Origin: Winogradskyella marincola
Lineage (GTDB): Bacteria > Bacteroidota > Bacteroidia > Flavobacteriales > Flavobacteriaceae
Reading direction: 5' to 3'
Length of the DNA stretch: 64,000 nucleotides
NCBI RefSeq assembly: GCF_029624125.1
Contig: NZ_JARSBN010000001.1
Coordinates: 265,901-329,900, forward strand
Below, piece after piece: positions 35,815-45,079 of this stretch. The stretch's first letter is position 1, and each line of letters begins with the position of its first letter. The position numbers and the translations under genes were made by a program. Below the pieces are notes generated by a model that was given only the letters and a program-made list of their open reading frames with translations, was not told the DNA's origin and ran no database searches.

Positions 35815-35887
35815 ACGTAGTTTAAATATACACGAAAACGTTGTAAAATCTTAAAATTTTAACGTAGTGACGTAGTAATGACGTAGT
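35815..35887. promoter_or_regulatory. cluster of ACGTAGT repeats upstream of susC
   Basis: Four exact copies of ACGTAGT start at 35815, 35862, 35870 and 35881, and one variant ACGTTGT at 35838. All are in the same orientation. Three are packed within 26 bases, and the others are 23-24 bases apart. The cluster lies 144-216 bases before the susC start and just after the regulator gene stop, in an AT-rich background. This looks like a multi-site operator for the PUL regulator. Confidence 0.5.
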
Positions 35888-35920
35888 GATAAATATTAAT
35901 TTAACAACTTTTAATAGCTA

Positions 35921-38713
35921 TTATTTAATATTCAATAAATAATCTGTCAAAGAAATATCATTTTCTAAACTCAATTTCTTTTTTAGCCTGTATCTGTGTG
36001 TTTCTACACCTCTTACAGAGATATTCATCAATGGTGCAATTTCTTTGTTGGCTAAATTCATTTTGATGTAGGCACAAACTTTCAAATCTTTAGGAGTTAA
36101 GACTGGATGTCGAGATTTTAACTTTGTAAAAAACTCATCGTGTACCTGATTGAAGTTTTCTTCAAAAACTTCCCACTCATCTTTATGTTCTAGAGAGCTG
36201 TTTAGCTTTTTTACAAGCTTTTTATATGAATAGTAATCTTTAAAACCTTCTTTGTTAACAGCCAACTCTCTTTTAATGTCTTGCAATACTTCATTCTTCT
36301 TTACTAATGCCATTGCATTATTTGCCAACTGCTTACTTTTTATCTTTAATTCATTTTGTAATGATTCGTTTTTTAACTGAACGATATTCTTTTCATTTTC
36401 AAGGGTCTTTTCACGTAACAGCTTATGCTGCTCTCTCTGATACTTTACTCTAAGCAAACGCTGTTCTTTCTGCACCTTTCTGTGATGTAGATAATAAAAC
36501 AAGCCTATAAACCCAAACAAAAGCACAACATAAAGCACCATACCAAAGGTTCCTTTGTACCAAGGTGGACTTACATCTAAGATAAGCTCTTTTGGTGATG
36601 ACGTATTACCAGAATCGTCTCGCGTTCTCAATAATATATCATAGACACCATGGTTAATATTATTTAAATCAAGATTTCTATTATCTACCTTAAACCAATC
36701 TTTACTCAATGAAGGTATGCTATACTCAAAATAATGATTACTAGATTTTGAAGAAGAAAGCTCTAGATTAACATTCTCGTTATGTTTTAATTTAATGGTC
36801 TTATCTCCTGAAATAGCTGATAATCGTATAGACTCTCCATTAATCCTTATAGCTTCGATTTGAGGTTTGTAGATCGCTATAGAATCTCTAAACGTTTCAT
36901 CTATAAGCATAAAACCATTATCTAAATTCAACGCAAAAAGCGAATGATCTATTTTAGAAACATGCTCATAGTCTACGATATATCTATTCTTTATTAATTT
37001 GTTATTTATCTTTTGTTCTACACTATCGTTATTGATATACTTAAAACTTATAACACCACTTTTGTCTTTTAGCACTATAGGACTCATGGATTGTTCTGAA
37101 ATTATATAAGCGTCTTTACCGAATTTTTCATTTAGTAACTTAAAAGGCACAATAGAATCTAGTAAAGGCTCATATTTTTGCCAGCCATGATTGGTCTTAA
37201 AAACTATATCGTTTTTAAGGTTGTAAACTCTAGGATTATATTCAGAATCTAACCCTTTAACACCATAGTTGGTAATCTTTGTAATGGTATCGTAAGAACT
37301 ATTAAAGTTTACTTTATAAATACCTTTATAAGCATGGGCCACCCAAGCTGTTGTAGGGTTTTCGAACACCAAAAACCTTGAAGGAATGGTTGTTTGTCCC
37401 ATGTGTTTGGTTTCCCATTTGCCATTTTTTTGCTGAAACTTAACCAAACCTGCATAAGTCCCTTGCATATACAAATCATCATGCTCTGGTACTTTTTGAA
37501 TGGTCCATCCACCAGTAAAATCTGAAATTTTTTGAATCTGATTTTTGTTGACTAAGAAAGTACCTTCATTATGACCACAAAACAAGTTATTATCAATAAT
37601 CTTTAAATCCCAAACCTGACCTTGAGAACCATCAATAAAGTTTAAATTATTATTCTTATCGAGATAAAAAAGACCAGTATTTGTACCTACATAAAGTAAA
37701 TCTTGATACTTAACAATGTCGTACACTGCGCCAAGCTTACCAGACACATCATTAAAAAAATAGTTCGTATTCTTTAAATCTATAGTAGATATACCGTTAT
37801 CCAAGCCAAGCCATAGCTTATCGTTTTCATCTAAAAACTGACTTAACACAGTGTTATTTACCAAACCATTTTCTTTACTTATATGAAATTTAATTTCACC
37901 ATTATGATCTGCAACATAGACGCCATCTTTTATGGTTCCAAAAACCATATCTCCATTTTGAAGCATGGAGAACTTATTTAATTGATGCTGCTTTATCTCG
38001 TTATTAAAAGCAAATTGTGTTGGTCTTAGTCTATTAGAAACAAGGTGATAACTTCCTTTTAAAGAAGTCATAATCAAATATTTATCCTTATTTTTTACAA
38101 TTGAAATTATTTTAGTATCAATTAAGGCTTCATCAGAAAAGAATGGAACTAACCTTTTTTGCTCTAGTTTATAAATTCCATCGTTTAATGTAGACACAAA
38201 CAAATCATCATCTACCAAACTCAAAGAAATTACAGCTGAGCTAGGGTGAATCCTTTCAACAGTATTAAAATCATAAATGTAGATGCTAGAAAAAGAACGA
38301 AATATAACTTTACCCTTGTAGCTCAAAATTTGCCAAATCTCTTCATTTGGTGAAATCTCAGATTTCATTAATTCACTCAAAGACTCATATTCTAAACCAC
38401 CAAAATCGTTTTCTTTCCAATAACCAAACTCTTCAAAAGAGCCCGTAAAAATTAAATCGTTGAATACCAAAACCGATCTTACAGTAGTCTGATTGGGTAG
38501 TTGAAATAATTTCCAATCTATACCATCATATTCTAATAAACCAATATTATTAGCTACGTAAACTTTTCCGTTATCTGCTCTGTACAAATCCCAGTTTTGG
38601 TTACTGGCTTTATACTCTGCAATAGAATAATTGTAGATATTTGGTGAAAATTGACCAAAGACCGATAAAGAAAATGTGAAAATGAGAAGTAAAAAAAATA
38701 AAGATTTCTTCAT
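35921..38713 (-). CDS. PUL sensor-regulator: beta-propeller, Y_Y_Y domain and LuxR-type DNA-binding domain
   Basis: A 930-residue one-protein sensor. Signal peptide (1-20), then a long series of propeller repeats (about 25-640, for example ADNGKVYVANNIGLLEYDG, DENDKLWLGLDNGISTIDL, KYQDLLYVGTNTGLFYLD), a Y_Y_Y-like beta domain (about 665-735, NHYFEYSIPSLSKDWFKVD), one membrane helix (about 743-765), a coiled coil (770-830), and a C-terminal LuxR helix-turn-helix (LTPKDLKVCAYIKMNLANKEI ... SVRGVETHRYRLKKKL). There is no histidine kinase domain, so ligand binding in the periplasm is probably signalled directly to the DNA-binding end. It is upstream of susC on the same strand and probably controls the locus. 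Confidence 0.87.
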   Translation of the reverse strand: MKKSLFFLLLIFTFSLSVFGQFSPNIYNYSIAEYKASNQNWDLYRADNGKVYVANNIGLLEYDGIDWKLFQLPNQTTVRSVLVFNDLIFTGSFEEFGYWKENDFGGLEYESLSELMKSEISPNEEIWQILSYKGKVIFRSFSSIYIYDFNTVERIHPSSAVISLSLVDDDLFVSTLNDGIYKLEQKRLVPFFSDEALIDTKIISIVKNKDKYLIMTSLKGSYHLVSNRLRPTQFAFNNEIKQHQLNKFSMLQNGDMVFGTIKDGVYVADHNGEIKFHISKENGLVNNTVLSQFLDENDKLWLGLDNGISTIDLKNTNYFFNDVSGKLGAVYDIVKYQDLLYVGTNTGLFYLDKNNNLNFIDGSQGQVWDLKIIDNNLFCGHNEGTFLVNKNQIQKISDFTGGWTIQKVPEHDDLYMQGTYAGLVKFQQKNGKWETKHMGQTTIPSRFLVFENPTTAWVAHAYKGIYKVNFNSSYDTITKITNYGVKGLDSEYNPRVYNLKNDIVFKTNHGWQKYEPLLDSIVPFKLLNEKFGKDAYIISEQSMSPIVLKDKSGVISFKYINNDSVEQKINNKLIKNRYIVDYEHVSKIDHSLFALNLDNGFMLIDETFRDSIAIYKPQIEAIRINGESIRLSAISGDKTIKLKHNENVNLELSSSKSSNHYFEYSIPSLSKDWFKVDNRNLDLNNINHGVYDILLRTRDDSGNTSSPKELILDVSPPWYKGTFGMVLYVVLLFGFIGLFYYLHHRKVQKEQRLLRVKYQREQHKLLREKTLENEKNIVQLKNESLQNELKIKSKQLANNAMALVKKNEVLQDIKRELAVNKEGFKDYYSYKKLVKKLNSSLEHKDEWEVFEENFNQVHDEFFTKLKSRHPVLTPKDLKVCAYIKMNLANKEIAPLMNISVRGVETHRYRLKKKLSLENDISLTDYLLNIK

Positions 38714-38908
38714 TAAATAAAGTTACACTTTTTAATAAGGATTTAAAAATAATGATTTCTGTAATCTTACTTATAAAAGTTAAGATCTATATAGGTTTTA
38801 CAACATTATTTAAGCACCATTTATAAGTTATAGTAAGCAAAACTAAGTTACTTCGACTATCTTTACCAATAAAAGAATCTTTAATTAAAAAGAAAAGAAT
38901 TTTAGGCT

Positions 38909-39367
38909 ATGCTTACTTGGAAAGATGTTATAAATTTTGCTGTAAACGGAAATCCCAAACCAGACTCAAGAGTTGAAAAAACGGAAGCCGAATGGAGTGC
39001 CCAACTTACACCAGAACAATACAGAATAACACGACAGAAAGGAACCGAACGTGCGCATAGTGGTGCACTCTGCACTACTTACGATGCTGGCAAATACAAT
39101 TGTGTATGTTGCAATACACCTTTATTTGACTCTACAATAAAATTTAGTTCTGGTACAGGTTGGCCAAGCTTTACCCAACCTATTAAGGAAAACGCTATTA
39201 AGTATGAAAAGGACACCTCTTACGGAATGGTACGCGTAGAGGTAATGTGCAATACTTGCGACGCACATTTAGGGCATATTTTTCCTGATGGTCCTGAGCC
39301 AAGTGGTTTAAGATATTGTATTAACTCAGAATCTATGGTTTTAGAAAAAGAAAACACAAATGAGTAA
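38909..39367 (+). CDS. msrB: peptide-methionine (R)-S-oxide reductase
   Basis: A 152-residue cytosolic enzyme (no signal peptide) that reduces methionine-R-sulfoxide in proteins. The zinc site is complete (Cys65 and Cys68 in CVCC, Cys114 and Cys117 in CNTC), and the catalytic Cys137 lies in LRYCINS. GTGWPSF near 82-89 and HLGHIFPDGP near 120 are typical. It is divergent from the PUL regulator (195 bases between starts) and overlaps msrA by 8 bases, so the two reductases are translated together. Confidence 0.96.
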   Translation: MLTWKDVINFAVNGNPKPDSRVEKTEAEWSAQLTPEQYRITRQKGTERAHSGALCTTYDAGKYNCVCCNTPLFDSTIKFSSGTGWPSFTQPIKENAIKYEKDTSYGMVRVEVMCNTCDAHLGHIFPDGPEPSGLRYCINSESMVLEKENTNE

Positions 39368-39896
39368 GAACCTACAAATAGCTACTGTTGGCGGAGGTTG
39401 TTTTTGGTGTACCGAAGCTGTTTTTGAAGAGGTAAATGGTGTTGAAAAAGTGATTTCTGGATATTCTGGCGGAACTGTGCCAGGAAGGCCAACTTACAGA
39501 GAAATTTGTTCTGGTTTAACAGGACATGCAGAAGTTGTTCAGGTTACATTTGATGCTAATGTAATTTCGTATCAAGATATACTTATCATTTTTATGACAA
39601 CTCATGATCCAACAACTTTAAATCAACAAGGTGCTGACAGAGGCACACAGTATCGTTCGGTAATTTTTTATCATAACGAAACACAAAAGAACACAGCAAC
39701 ACTTGTTCTTAATGAACTTGCAGCATATTATAAAAACCCTATTGTAACTGAAATTACTAAAGCTGAAACATTTTTTGAAGCCGAAAAAGAGCATCAGGAT
39801 TTTTATAAAAACAATCCAGATTACGGCTACTGTACGTTTGTAATAGACCCTAAGCTTCGTAAGCTAAGACAGCTACATTCAGATAAATTAAAGTGA
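39360..39896 (+). CDS. msrA: peptide-methionine (S)-S-oxide reductase
   Basis: A 178-residue enzyme reducing methionine-S-sulfoxide. The catalytic motif GGCFWCTE has Cys14, and the adjacent segments VISGYSGGTVPGRPTY, GHAEVVQV, HDPTTLNQQGADRGTQYRS and AEKEHQDFY are all conserved. It overlaps the end of msrB by 8 bases (ATGAGTAA). No third domain or signal peptide. Ends 6 bases before the convergent aldehyde dehydrogenase stop codon, leaving no space for a terminator. Confidence 0.96.
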   Translation: MSKNLQIATVGGGCFWCTEAVFEEVNGVEKVISGYSGGTVPGRPTYREICSGLTGHAEVVQVTFDANVISYQDILIIFMTTHDPTTLNQQGADRGTQYRSVIFYHNETQKNTATLVLNELAAYYKNPIVTEITKAETFFEAEKEHQDFYKNNPDYGYCTFVIDPKLRKLRQLHSDKLK

Positions 39897-39902
39897 TTTC
39901 TC

Positions 39903-41264
39903 TTATTTACTGCTGTAAACCGTTTTTACGTTCACAAACTCCATAATCCCTTCTTTAGAAAGCTCCCTTCCGTAACCAGATGTTTTGGTTCCGCCAAATG
40001 GCAATCTAGGATCGGATTTTACAAGTTCGTTTATGAAGAATGCACCATCAGCGATGTCTCCTATTCGCTTTTTGGCTTTGTCTACCTTTTTAGTAAATAC
40101 CATACTGCCCAAACCAAATCTTGAATTTGATGCCATGTCATAGGCCTTATCTTCATTTTTAACTTTTATAATTGCAGCCACAGGACCAAAAACCTCTTCT
40201 TTAAAAACTGGCATTTCTGTAGTTACATTTTCTAAAATTGTAGGATGGTAGAGTGCTCCTTCACGTTTGTTTCCTAAAACAACTTTAGCACCAAGATCTA
40301 GAGATTTTTTAACCTGTGCTTCTACTTCTTCTGCTAAATCAACAGAAGCCATGCTTGCAATTTCTGTTTTGTCATCCATAGGATTTCCAACGACATACGA
40401 TTCTACCTTAGCTTTAAATTTAGATAAGAATTCGTCATAAATATCCTCAACAACTATAAAACGCTTGGCAGCAATACAACTCTGACCTGCATTTTGCATT
40501 CGAGCCCAAGCCATTGTGGCTATATGCTTATCTAAATCTGCATCCTTAAGCACAATACAAGCATTATTTCCACCTAATTCTAATACTGTTTTCTTTAGAT
40601 TTTTTCCTGCTATTTCGGCTATTTTTCGACCTGCTCCTTCGCTTCCTGTAAGACTTACAGCTTTTACAATATCATTACTAATTACAGACTCTATTTGCTC
40701 GTGCGAAACCAATAAGGTTTGAAAACAACCTTCAGGAAAACCTGCATCTTCAAACAATTTTTGAATTTCTAAAGCACACTCTGTAGTACTTGATGCATGT
40801 TTTAACAAAGCTGTGTTACCTGCCATAAGGGTTGGTGCTGCAAAACGCATTACTTGCCAAAACGGGTAATTCCAAGGCATAATTGCTAAAATAACTCCCA
40901 ATGGATCATAACTGATAAAGCTTTCTTCTGCATCTGTCTCTATTAATTGATCTGCTAAAAAATCATCAGCATTTTTGGCATAGAAATCGCAAACCCAAGC
41001 ACACTTTTCGATTTCAGAAATACCTTGAGCTAAAGGCTTTCCCATTTCCTCTGTCATTAATTTAGCATAACTTTCTTTACGCTCTATTAAAAGCTTTGCA
41101 ACTTTAGAAAGACGCTTTCGTCTATCTTTAATCTCAAAGGATTTCCAGTTTTTAAACTGCGCTTCTGCTAGTTCTAATTTTTGTTGTAAAACTGTATTAT
41201 CAATTAGCTCATATGTCTTTAACTCTTCTTGAGTATATGGGTTTATGGTTGTTATAGTGCTCAT
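39903..41264 (-). CDS. NAD(P)-dependent aldehyde dehydrogenase (succinate-semialdehyde type)
   Basis: A 453-residue ALDH. The start at 41264 (MSTITTINPYTQEEL) is chosen because the extra 15 residues of the longer frame are basic and atypical. MPWNYPFWQVMRFAAPTLMAGN is the coenzyme-binding region, ELGGNNACIV carries the general base Glu, and NAGQSCIAAKRF contains the catalytic Cys. KEEVFGPVAAI and LPFGGTKTSGYGREL complete the family pattern. Length and sequence fit the short succinate-semialdehyde dehydrogenases (YneI/GabD-like). Divergent from the nitroreductase gene. Confidence 0.9.
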   Translation of the reverse strand: MSTITTINPYTQEELKTYELIDNTVLQQKLELAEAQFKNWKSFEIKDRRKRLSKVAKLLIERKESYAKLMTEEMGKPLAQGISEIEKCAWVCDFYAKNADDFLADQLIETDAEESFISYDPLGVILAIMPWNYPFWQVMRFAAPTLMAGNTALLKHASSTTECALEIQKLFEDAGFPEGCFQTLLVSHEQIESVISNDIVKAVSLTGSEGAGRKIAEIAGKNLKKTVLELGGNNACIVLKDADLDKHIATMAWARMQNAGQSCIAAKRFIVVEDIYDEFLSKFKAKVESYVVGNPMDDKTEIASMASVDLAEEVEAQVKKSLDLGAKVVLGNKREGALYHPTILENVTTEMPVFKEEVFGPVAAIIKVKNEDKAYDMASNSRFGLGSMVFTKKVDKAKKRIGDIADGAFFINELVKSDPRLPFGGTKTSGYGRELSKEGIMEFVNVKTVYSSK

Positions 41265-41362
41265 GTTTTTCTTTTTAAAATAACGGTTTTTTAAGTTCTT
41301 TCTACACAAAAACGAACTTTTAGTATAACTTTAATATTTTAAAAAGTTAAATGTTAATTCTT

Positions 41363-42091
41363 ATGGAAAAAACAGTTTCTGAAGCTATTGCCTACAGACG
41401 TTCAACTAGAGTATATAAAGATGAAATAATTGATACTAAAAAGGTAAAACAATGCCTTGTTAATGCATCTTTAGCACCTACAAGTAGTAATCTTCAACTT
41501 TGGGAATTTTACCATGTAACAGATAAAAACATTTTAAAAGAAATTGCTAAAGCTTGTTTTGACCAAAGTGCAGCAAAAACAGCGCAACAGTTAGTAATAG
41601 TAGTTACCAGAAAGGATCTTTGGAAACAACGCGCAAAAGCCAATATTGCTTTTTTAAATAAGGTATATGATAAAGAAAATCTTACTGAGCGAGAAGCAAA
41701 ACGCAAAAAAATGGCGACCAACTATTACAAAAAATTAATCCCAACAGTATATGCTGACTTCTTTGGTGTTTTAGGAATTCTAAAATATGTAGTCTTTCAG
41801 ATTGTTGGACTTTTTAAACCTATTTACAGACAAGTTAGACAGAGCGATATGCGTATTGTTGCACATAAAAGTGCTGGTTTAGCTGCTCAAAACTTTATGA
41901 CCAGCATGGCTGCTATAGGCTATGATACTTGTCCTATGGAAGGTAGCGATACACTAAGGGTAAAACGTATCTTAAAACTTCCCAGAGGTGCGGAAATCAA
42001 CATGATTATTGGTTGTGGTATTAGAGACGATAAAGGCATCTACGGTCCTCGTTTTAGAGTACCGTTTGAAGATGTTTATTTTGAAGTATAG
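41363..42091 (+). CDS. nitroreductase family protein
   Basis: A 242-residue FMN-dependent oxidoreductase (methionine at 41363 preferred; an ATG four codons earlier is possible). EAIAYRRSTRVYKDE near the N-terminus and LAPTSSNLQLWEFYHV near 38 are the FMN-binding signatures. TCPMEGSD near 194 and MIIGCGIRDDKGIYGPR near 215 complete the fold. An insert of about 40 residues (LNKVYDKENLTEREAKRKK to FKPIYRQVRQ) distinguishes it from the minimal NfsB type. Substrates are quinones, nitro compounds or enoates. The stop codon abuts that of dsbD (0 bases). Confidence 0.85.
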   Translation: MEKTVSEAIAYRRSTRVYKDEIIDTKKVKQCLVNASLAPTSSNLQLWEFYHVTDKNILKEIAKACFDQSAAKTAQQLVIVVTRKDLWKQRAKANIAFLNKVYDKENLTEREAKRKKMATNYYKKLIPTVYADFFGVLGILKYVVFQIVGLFKPIYRQVRQSDMRIVAHKSAGLAAQNFMTSMAAIGYDTCPMEGSDTLRVKRILKLPRGAEINMIIGCGIRDDKGIYGPRFRVPFEDVYFEV

Positions 42092-44068
42092 CTACTTCTT
42101 AAAATTCTCTAAACCGGTTTTTAACCATTCGTAATAAGCATCTGCATCTGGCTCATATGCTTTTGTAGAATTTAACAATTCAAAATTATGATCTAGCAAT
42201 GCATAATATGGCTGAGAGTTGTTCTTAAAATTAATGGTTTGTAGTGTTTGCCACTTGTCACCAACAGTTTCAATATCTTTAACCGTTCCATTACTTCTTA
42301 AATATTGAAACTGCTCATCTTCTGGCAATTTCTTTTTATCATCTACATAAAGCGAAATGATAACATAGTCTTCCATTAAAATATCGTACACTTCAGATGT
42401 ACTCCAAACTTGCTCTTCCATTTTACGACAGTTTACACAAGCCCAACCAGTAAAGTCTAAAAGAATAGGTTTATTTTCTGCTTTAGCTAATGCCAAACCA
42501 CTTTCTAAATCTTTATCGCAGTTAAGGTCTAAAGGACACTCTGATGTTTTTTCGTAAACACTATAAAACATTGGTGGTGGAAAACCACTAAGTAATTTTA
42601 AATTTGCCCACTTTGTATTGGTTAATCCTGGAATTAAGTAAACCACAAAGGCTACAACCAATAACGCTGTTGACAATCTTCCTTTGCTCAATTTTTGTAA
42701 TGGCCCATCGTGTGGAAACTTTATTTTTCCGAATAAATACGAGGCTAAACCAATACCTATTACTATCCAAATACCTATAAATATTTCACGTTTTAAGATT
42801 CCAAAATGTTGTACCAAATCTGCATTAGATAAAAACTTAAGTGCTAATGCTAATTCTATAAATCCTAATACAACTTTTACCGTATTTAACCATCCGCCAG
42901 ATTTTGGCAAAGAATTTAGCCACTTAGGAAACATTGCAAAAAGTGTAAAAGGTAATGCTAAAGCTAAACCAAAACCACTCATTCCCATGGTAAGTTGAGT
43001 GGCTCCACCATCTGCAGTTAACGAACTACCTAATAATGTACCTAAGATAGGACCTGTACATGAAAATGATACTATAGCAAGTGTTAGCGCCATAAAAAAG
43101 ATGCCTATAAAACCACCTATTTTATTTGCTCTGCTATCCATTGCTGCACTCCACGATTGTGGTAAGGTTAATTCGTAATACCCAAAAAAGGAAAACGCAA
43201 AGCCGATAAAGATGGCAAAGAAAATAAGGTTAAGCGTAACATTTGTTGAAATGTTATTTAAAATTCCAGGATCTAGAGTATCTAGTAAATGAAATGGAAT
43301 ACTTAATAATGCGTAGATTAAAAAGATGAAGAATCCGTATAACAATGAATTAAATAAGCCTTTTTTAGGATCACCTGCACTCTTTGTAAAGAATGAAACC
43401 GTTAACGGAATCATAGGAAATACACAAGGTGTTAACAACGCTATTAAACCACCAATAAAACCTAAAAAGAAAATTGAAAGATTACTCTTTTCGTCAATAA
43501 CTTCTTCTTCATAATTATCCCAACCTGTTACATTAAGATTAAGACCTTCTGATAGTTGTTTGCTTTTTTCGTCAATAACAACTTCTTCTTTAACGATTTC
43601 TGAACCGTCTAAGGAAAAATTAAACAGAAAATCACTGGGTATACATTTTGAATCGTCACAGGTTTGATAATCTACTTTGACATCTATTTGTTTTAAGCCT
43701 TTATTGATAAGAGTAACTCTTTGCTTAAAAACTGCCTCGTCTTTAAACTTTTTTACTTCTTCTTGAAAAATCTTATCATATATAGTTGGTACATCTGGCT
43801 CTGATGTTTTTCCTTCTAATTGATAGTTGCCTTCAGCATTTTGAAATTCGAAATAGGTTGTTGGCGCAAAGCTTTCTTCAGATGGTGCTTCTTGAGAGTA
43901 GATATACCAGCCTTTATCTACATTGGCTTTGAAAATTAAAATAAACTCTGTGTCTGAAACTTTCTCAACCTTATAATCCCATTTTACAGGCTCTAATTCC
44001 TGAGAAAATATATTGAATGAAAAAAATAGAGAAAGTAGGCTAAATAGAAGGACTTTTTTTGCTGTCAT
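42092..44068 (-). CDS. dsbD: thiol:disulfide interchange protein (DsbD family)
   Basis: A 658-residue inner-membrane protein that carries electrons from cytosolic thioredoxin to the periplasm. Order: signal peptide, N-terminal immunoglobulin-like nDsbD domain with Cys pair in YQTCDDSKCIPSDF (about 130-145), eight membrane helices with the Cys in LLTPCVFPM and FSCTGPILG, and a C-terminal thioredoxin domain with GWACVNCRKME (about 545). All three redox pairs are intact. The start at 44068 is preferred: a -7 box (CAAATGTA on the plus strand, 44087-44094) puts the transcript start downstream of the longer frame's first codon. Context is a run of thiol genes. Confidence 0.93.
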   Translation of the reverse strand: MTAKKVLLFSLLSLFFSFNIFSQELEPVKWDYKVEKVSDTEFILIFKANVDKGWYIYSQEAPSEESFAPTTYFEFQNAEGNYQLEGKTSEPDVPTIYDKIFQEEVKKFKDEAVFKQRVTLINKGLKQIDVKVDYQTCDDSKCIPSDFLFNFSLDGSEIVKEEVVIDEKSKQLSEGLNLNVTGWDNYEEEVIDEKSNLSIFFLGFIGGLIALLTPCVFPMIPLTVSFFTKSAGDPKKGLFNSLLYGFFIFLIYALLSIPFHLLDTLDPGILNNISTNVTLNLIFFAIFIGFAFSFFGYYELTLPQSWSAAMDSRANKIGGFIGIFFMALTLAIVSFSCTGPILGTLLGSSLTADGGATQLTMGMSGFGLALALPFTLFAMFPKWLNSLPKSGGWLNTVKVVLGFIELALALKFLSNADLVQHFGILKREIFIGIWIVIGIGLASYLFGKIKFPHDGPLQKLSKGRLSTALLVVAFVVYLIPGLTNTKWANLKLLSGFPPPMFYSVYEKTSECPLDLNCDKDLESGLALAKAENKPILLDFTGWACVNCRKMEEQVWSTSEVYDILMEDYVIISLYVDDKKKLPEDEQFQYLRSNGTVKDIETVGDKWQTLQTINFKNNSQPYYALLDHNFELLNSTKAYEPDADAYYEWLKTGLENFKK

Positions 44069-44168
44069 AAATAAAGCATTAATACGCAAATGTAATCTAT
44101 GCGGTTTTATTATTTCTTAAGAGTCGACTAATTTATAAAAACCTTAAGAATTAAACTAAGGAATAAAA

Positions 44169-44192
44169 AAAACCGAACAAATGTTCGGTTTT
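44169..44192 (-). terminator. intrinsic terminator after the lipoprotein rhodanese gene
   Basis: AAAACCGAAC (44169-44178) and GTTCGGTTTT (44183-44192) form a 10-bp stem with a 4-base loop. On the minus strand it is followed by TTTTATTC. It lies 6 bases after the stop codon of the rhodanese gene (44198-44608). Confidence 0.9.
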
Positions 44193-44197
44193 AATTT

Positions 44198-44608
44198 TTA
44201 TGACTTTACTTCGATTTTTAATTTTTCGGAATGTTTCCATTTTGAAATTCCGCCTTCTAAATCGTAAATTTTTTGAAAACCAGCGTCTTTAAGTTTCTTT
44301 GCACATTTAGCACTTCGACCTCCGCCTTTGCAGTATAAAATTACAGGTTTTGCTTTATCTAATTTAGCTATATCTTCATCAAAAGTAGGAGAATTATAAT
44401 CTATATTTTGAGAATTAGCTATGCGCTCTTCATTGTACTCCTCTGGTGTACGCACATCTACTAATTGTACATCTTCTAACTCAAGGATAGATTGCATCTC
44501 TTCTGCAGTAACAAGTTTTACTTCTGTGTTTTCTAGTTTACTATCTACACAACTTGTTCCTAAACTCATAGCTATTAATAAACAACTAACTAAGAATAAC
44601 CTTTTCAT
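44198..44608 (-). CDS. rhodanese-domain lipoprotein
   Basis: A 136-residue lipoprotein (Cys20 in LGTSCVDS). A single rhodanese domain follows: VQLVDVRTPEEYNEERIANSQNID near 49-72 and the active-site loop LYCKGGGRSAKCAKKL with the catalytic Cys near 95. It should act outside the cytoplasm as a sulfur or disulfide carrier. It lies 29 bases downstream of a second, cytosolic rhodanese gene on the same strand and close to dsbD, TlpA-like and redoxin genes. Confidence 0.9.
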   Translation of the reverse strand: MKRLFLVSCLLIAMSLGTSCVDSKLENTEVKLVTAEEMQSILELEDVQLVDVRTPEEYNEERIANSQNIDYNSPTFDEDIAKLDKAKPVILYCKGGGRSAKCAKKLKDAGFQKIYDLEGGISKWKHSEKLKIEVKS

Positions 44609-44637
44609 ATCTATATAGCATTTTAGGTTAATTTATT

Positions 44638-44952
44638 TTATTCTTTAAAGGCTACTTCGCCTTGCCATTCGCTAAATCCACCAACTAAATTGTAGGTGTT
44701 TTTAAAACCTAACTGATTCATAACTGCACATGCTTGAGCACTTCTACTTCCTGCTCTGCAGTACACATAGTAATTTTTTGTTTTATCTAATTGATCTACT
44801 TCATAGATAAAACCTTGACCTTTATATATATCTATATGAATCGCATTTGGAATAATACCTTCATTAACTTCTTCTAGCGTTCTAACATCTAAAACAACAG
44901 AATTATTGTCTTCTTCTAATTGGCTTACCCAATCTTTTTGTAATAAATCCAC
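44638..44952 (-). CDS. cytosolic rhodanese-like domain protein
   Basis: A 104-residue single-domain protein without signal peptide. SVVLDVRTLEEVNEGIIPNAIHID and the active-site loop VYCRAGSRSAQACAVM with its catalytic Cys are intact. Close in sequence to the secreted rhodanese next door, so this is likely a duplicated pair serving cytosol and periplasm separately. Probable sulfurtransferase, substrate unknown. Confidence 0.9.
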   Translation of the reverse strand: MDLLQKDWVSQLEEDNNSVVLDVRTLEEVNEGIIPNAIHIDIYKGQGFIYEVDQLDKTKNYYVYCRAGSRSAQACAVMNQLGFKNTYNLVGGFSEWQGEVAFKE

Positions 44953-45012
44953 TTACTATTAGTAATTTTTGATAAAGCAAATTTAACATTTCCTTATGAT
45001 ATAGACGTAAAA

Positions 45013-45040
45013 AAATCCGAAGTGTTACAACTTCGGATTT
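45013..45040 (-). terminator. intrinsic terminator after the redoxin gene
   Basis: AAATCCGAAG (45013-45022) and CTTCGGATTT (45031-45040) make a perfect 10-bp stem with an 8-base loop. On the minus strand it is followed by TTTTTACG. It lies 40 bases after the stop codon of the redoxin gene at 45080 and separates it from the rhodanese genes. Confidence 0.9.
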
Positions 45041-45079
45041 AATTTTAACATTTTTCTTTTATAAAAGTGTTCTCAATCA

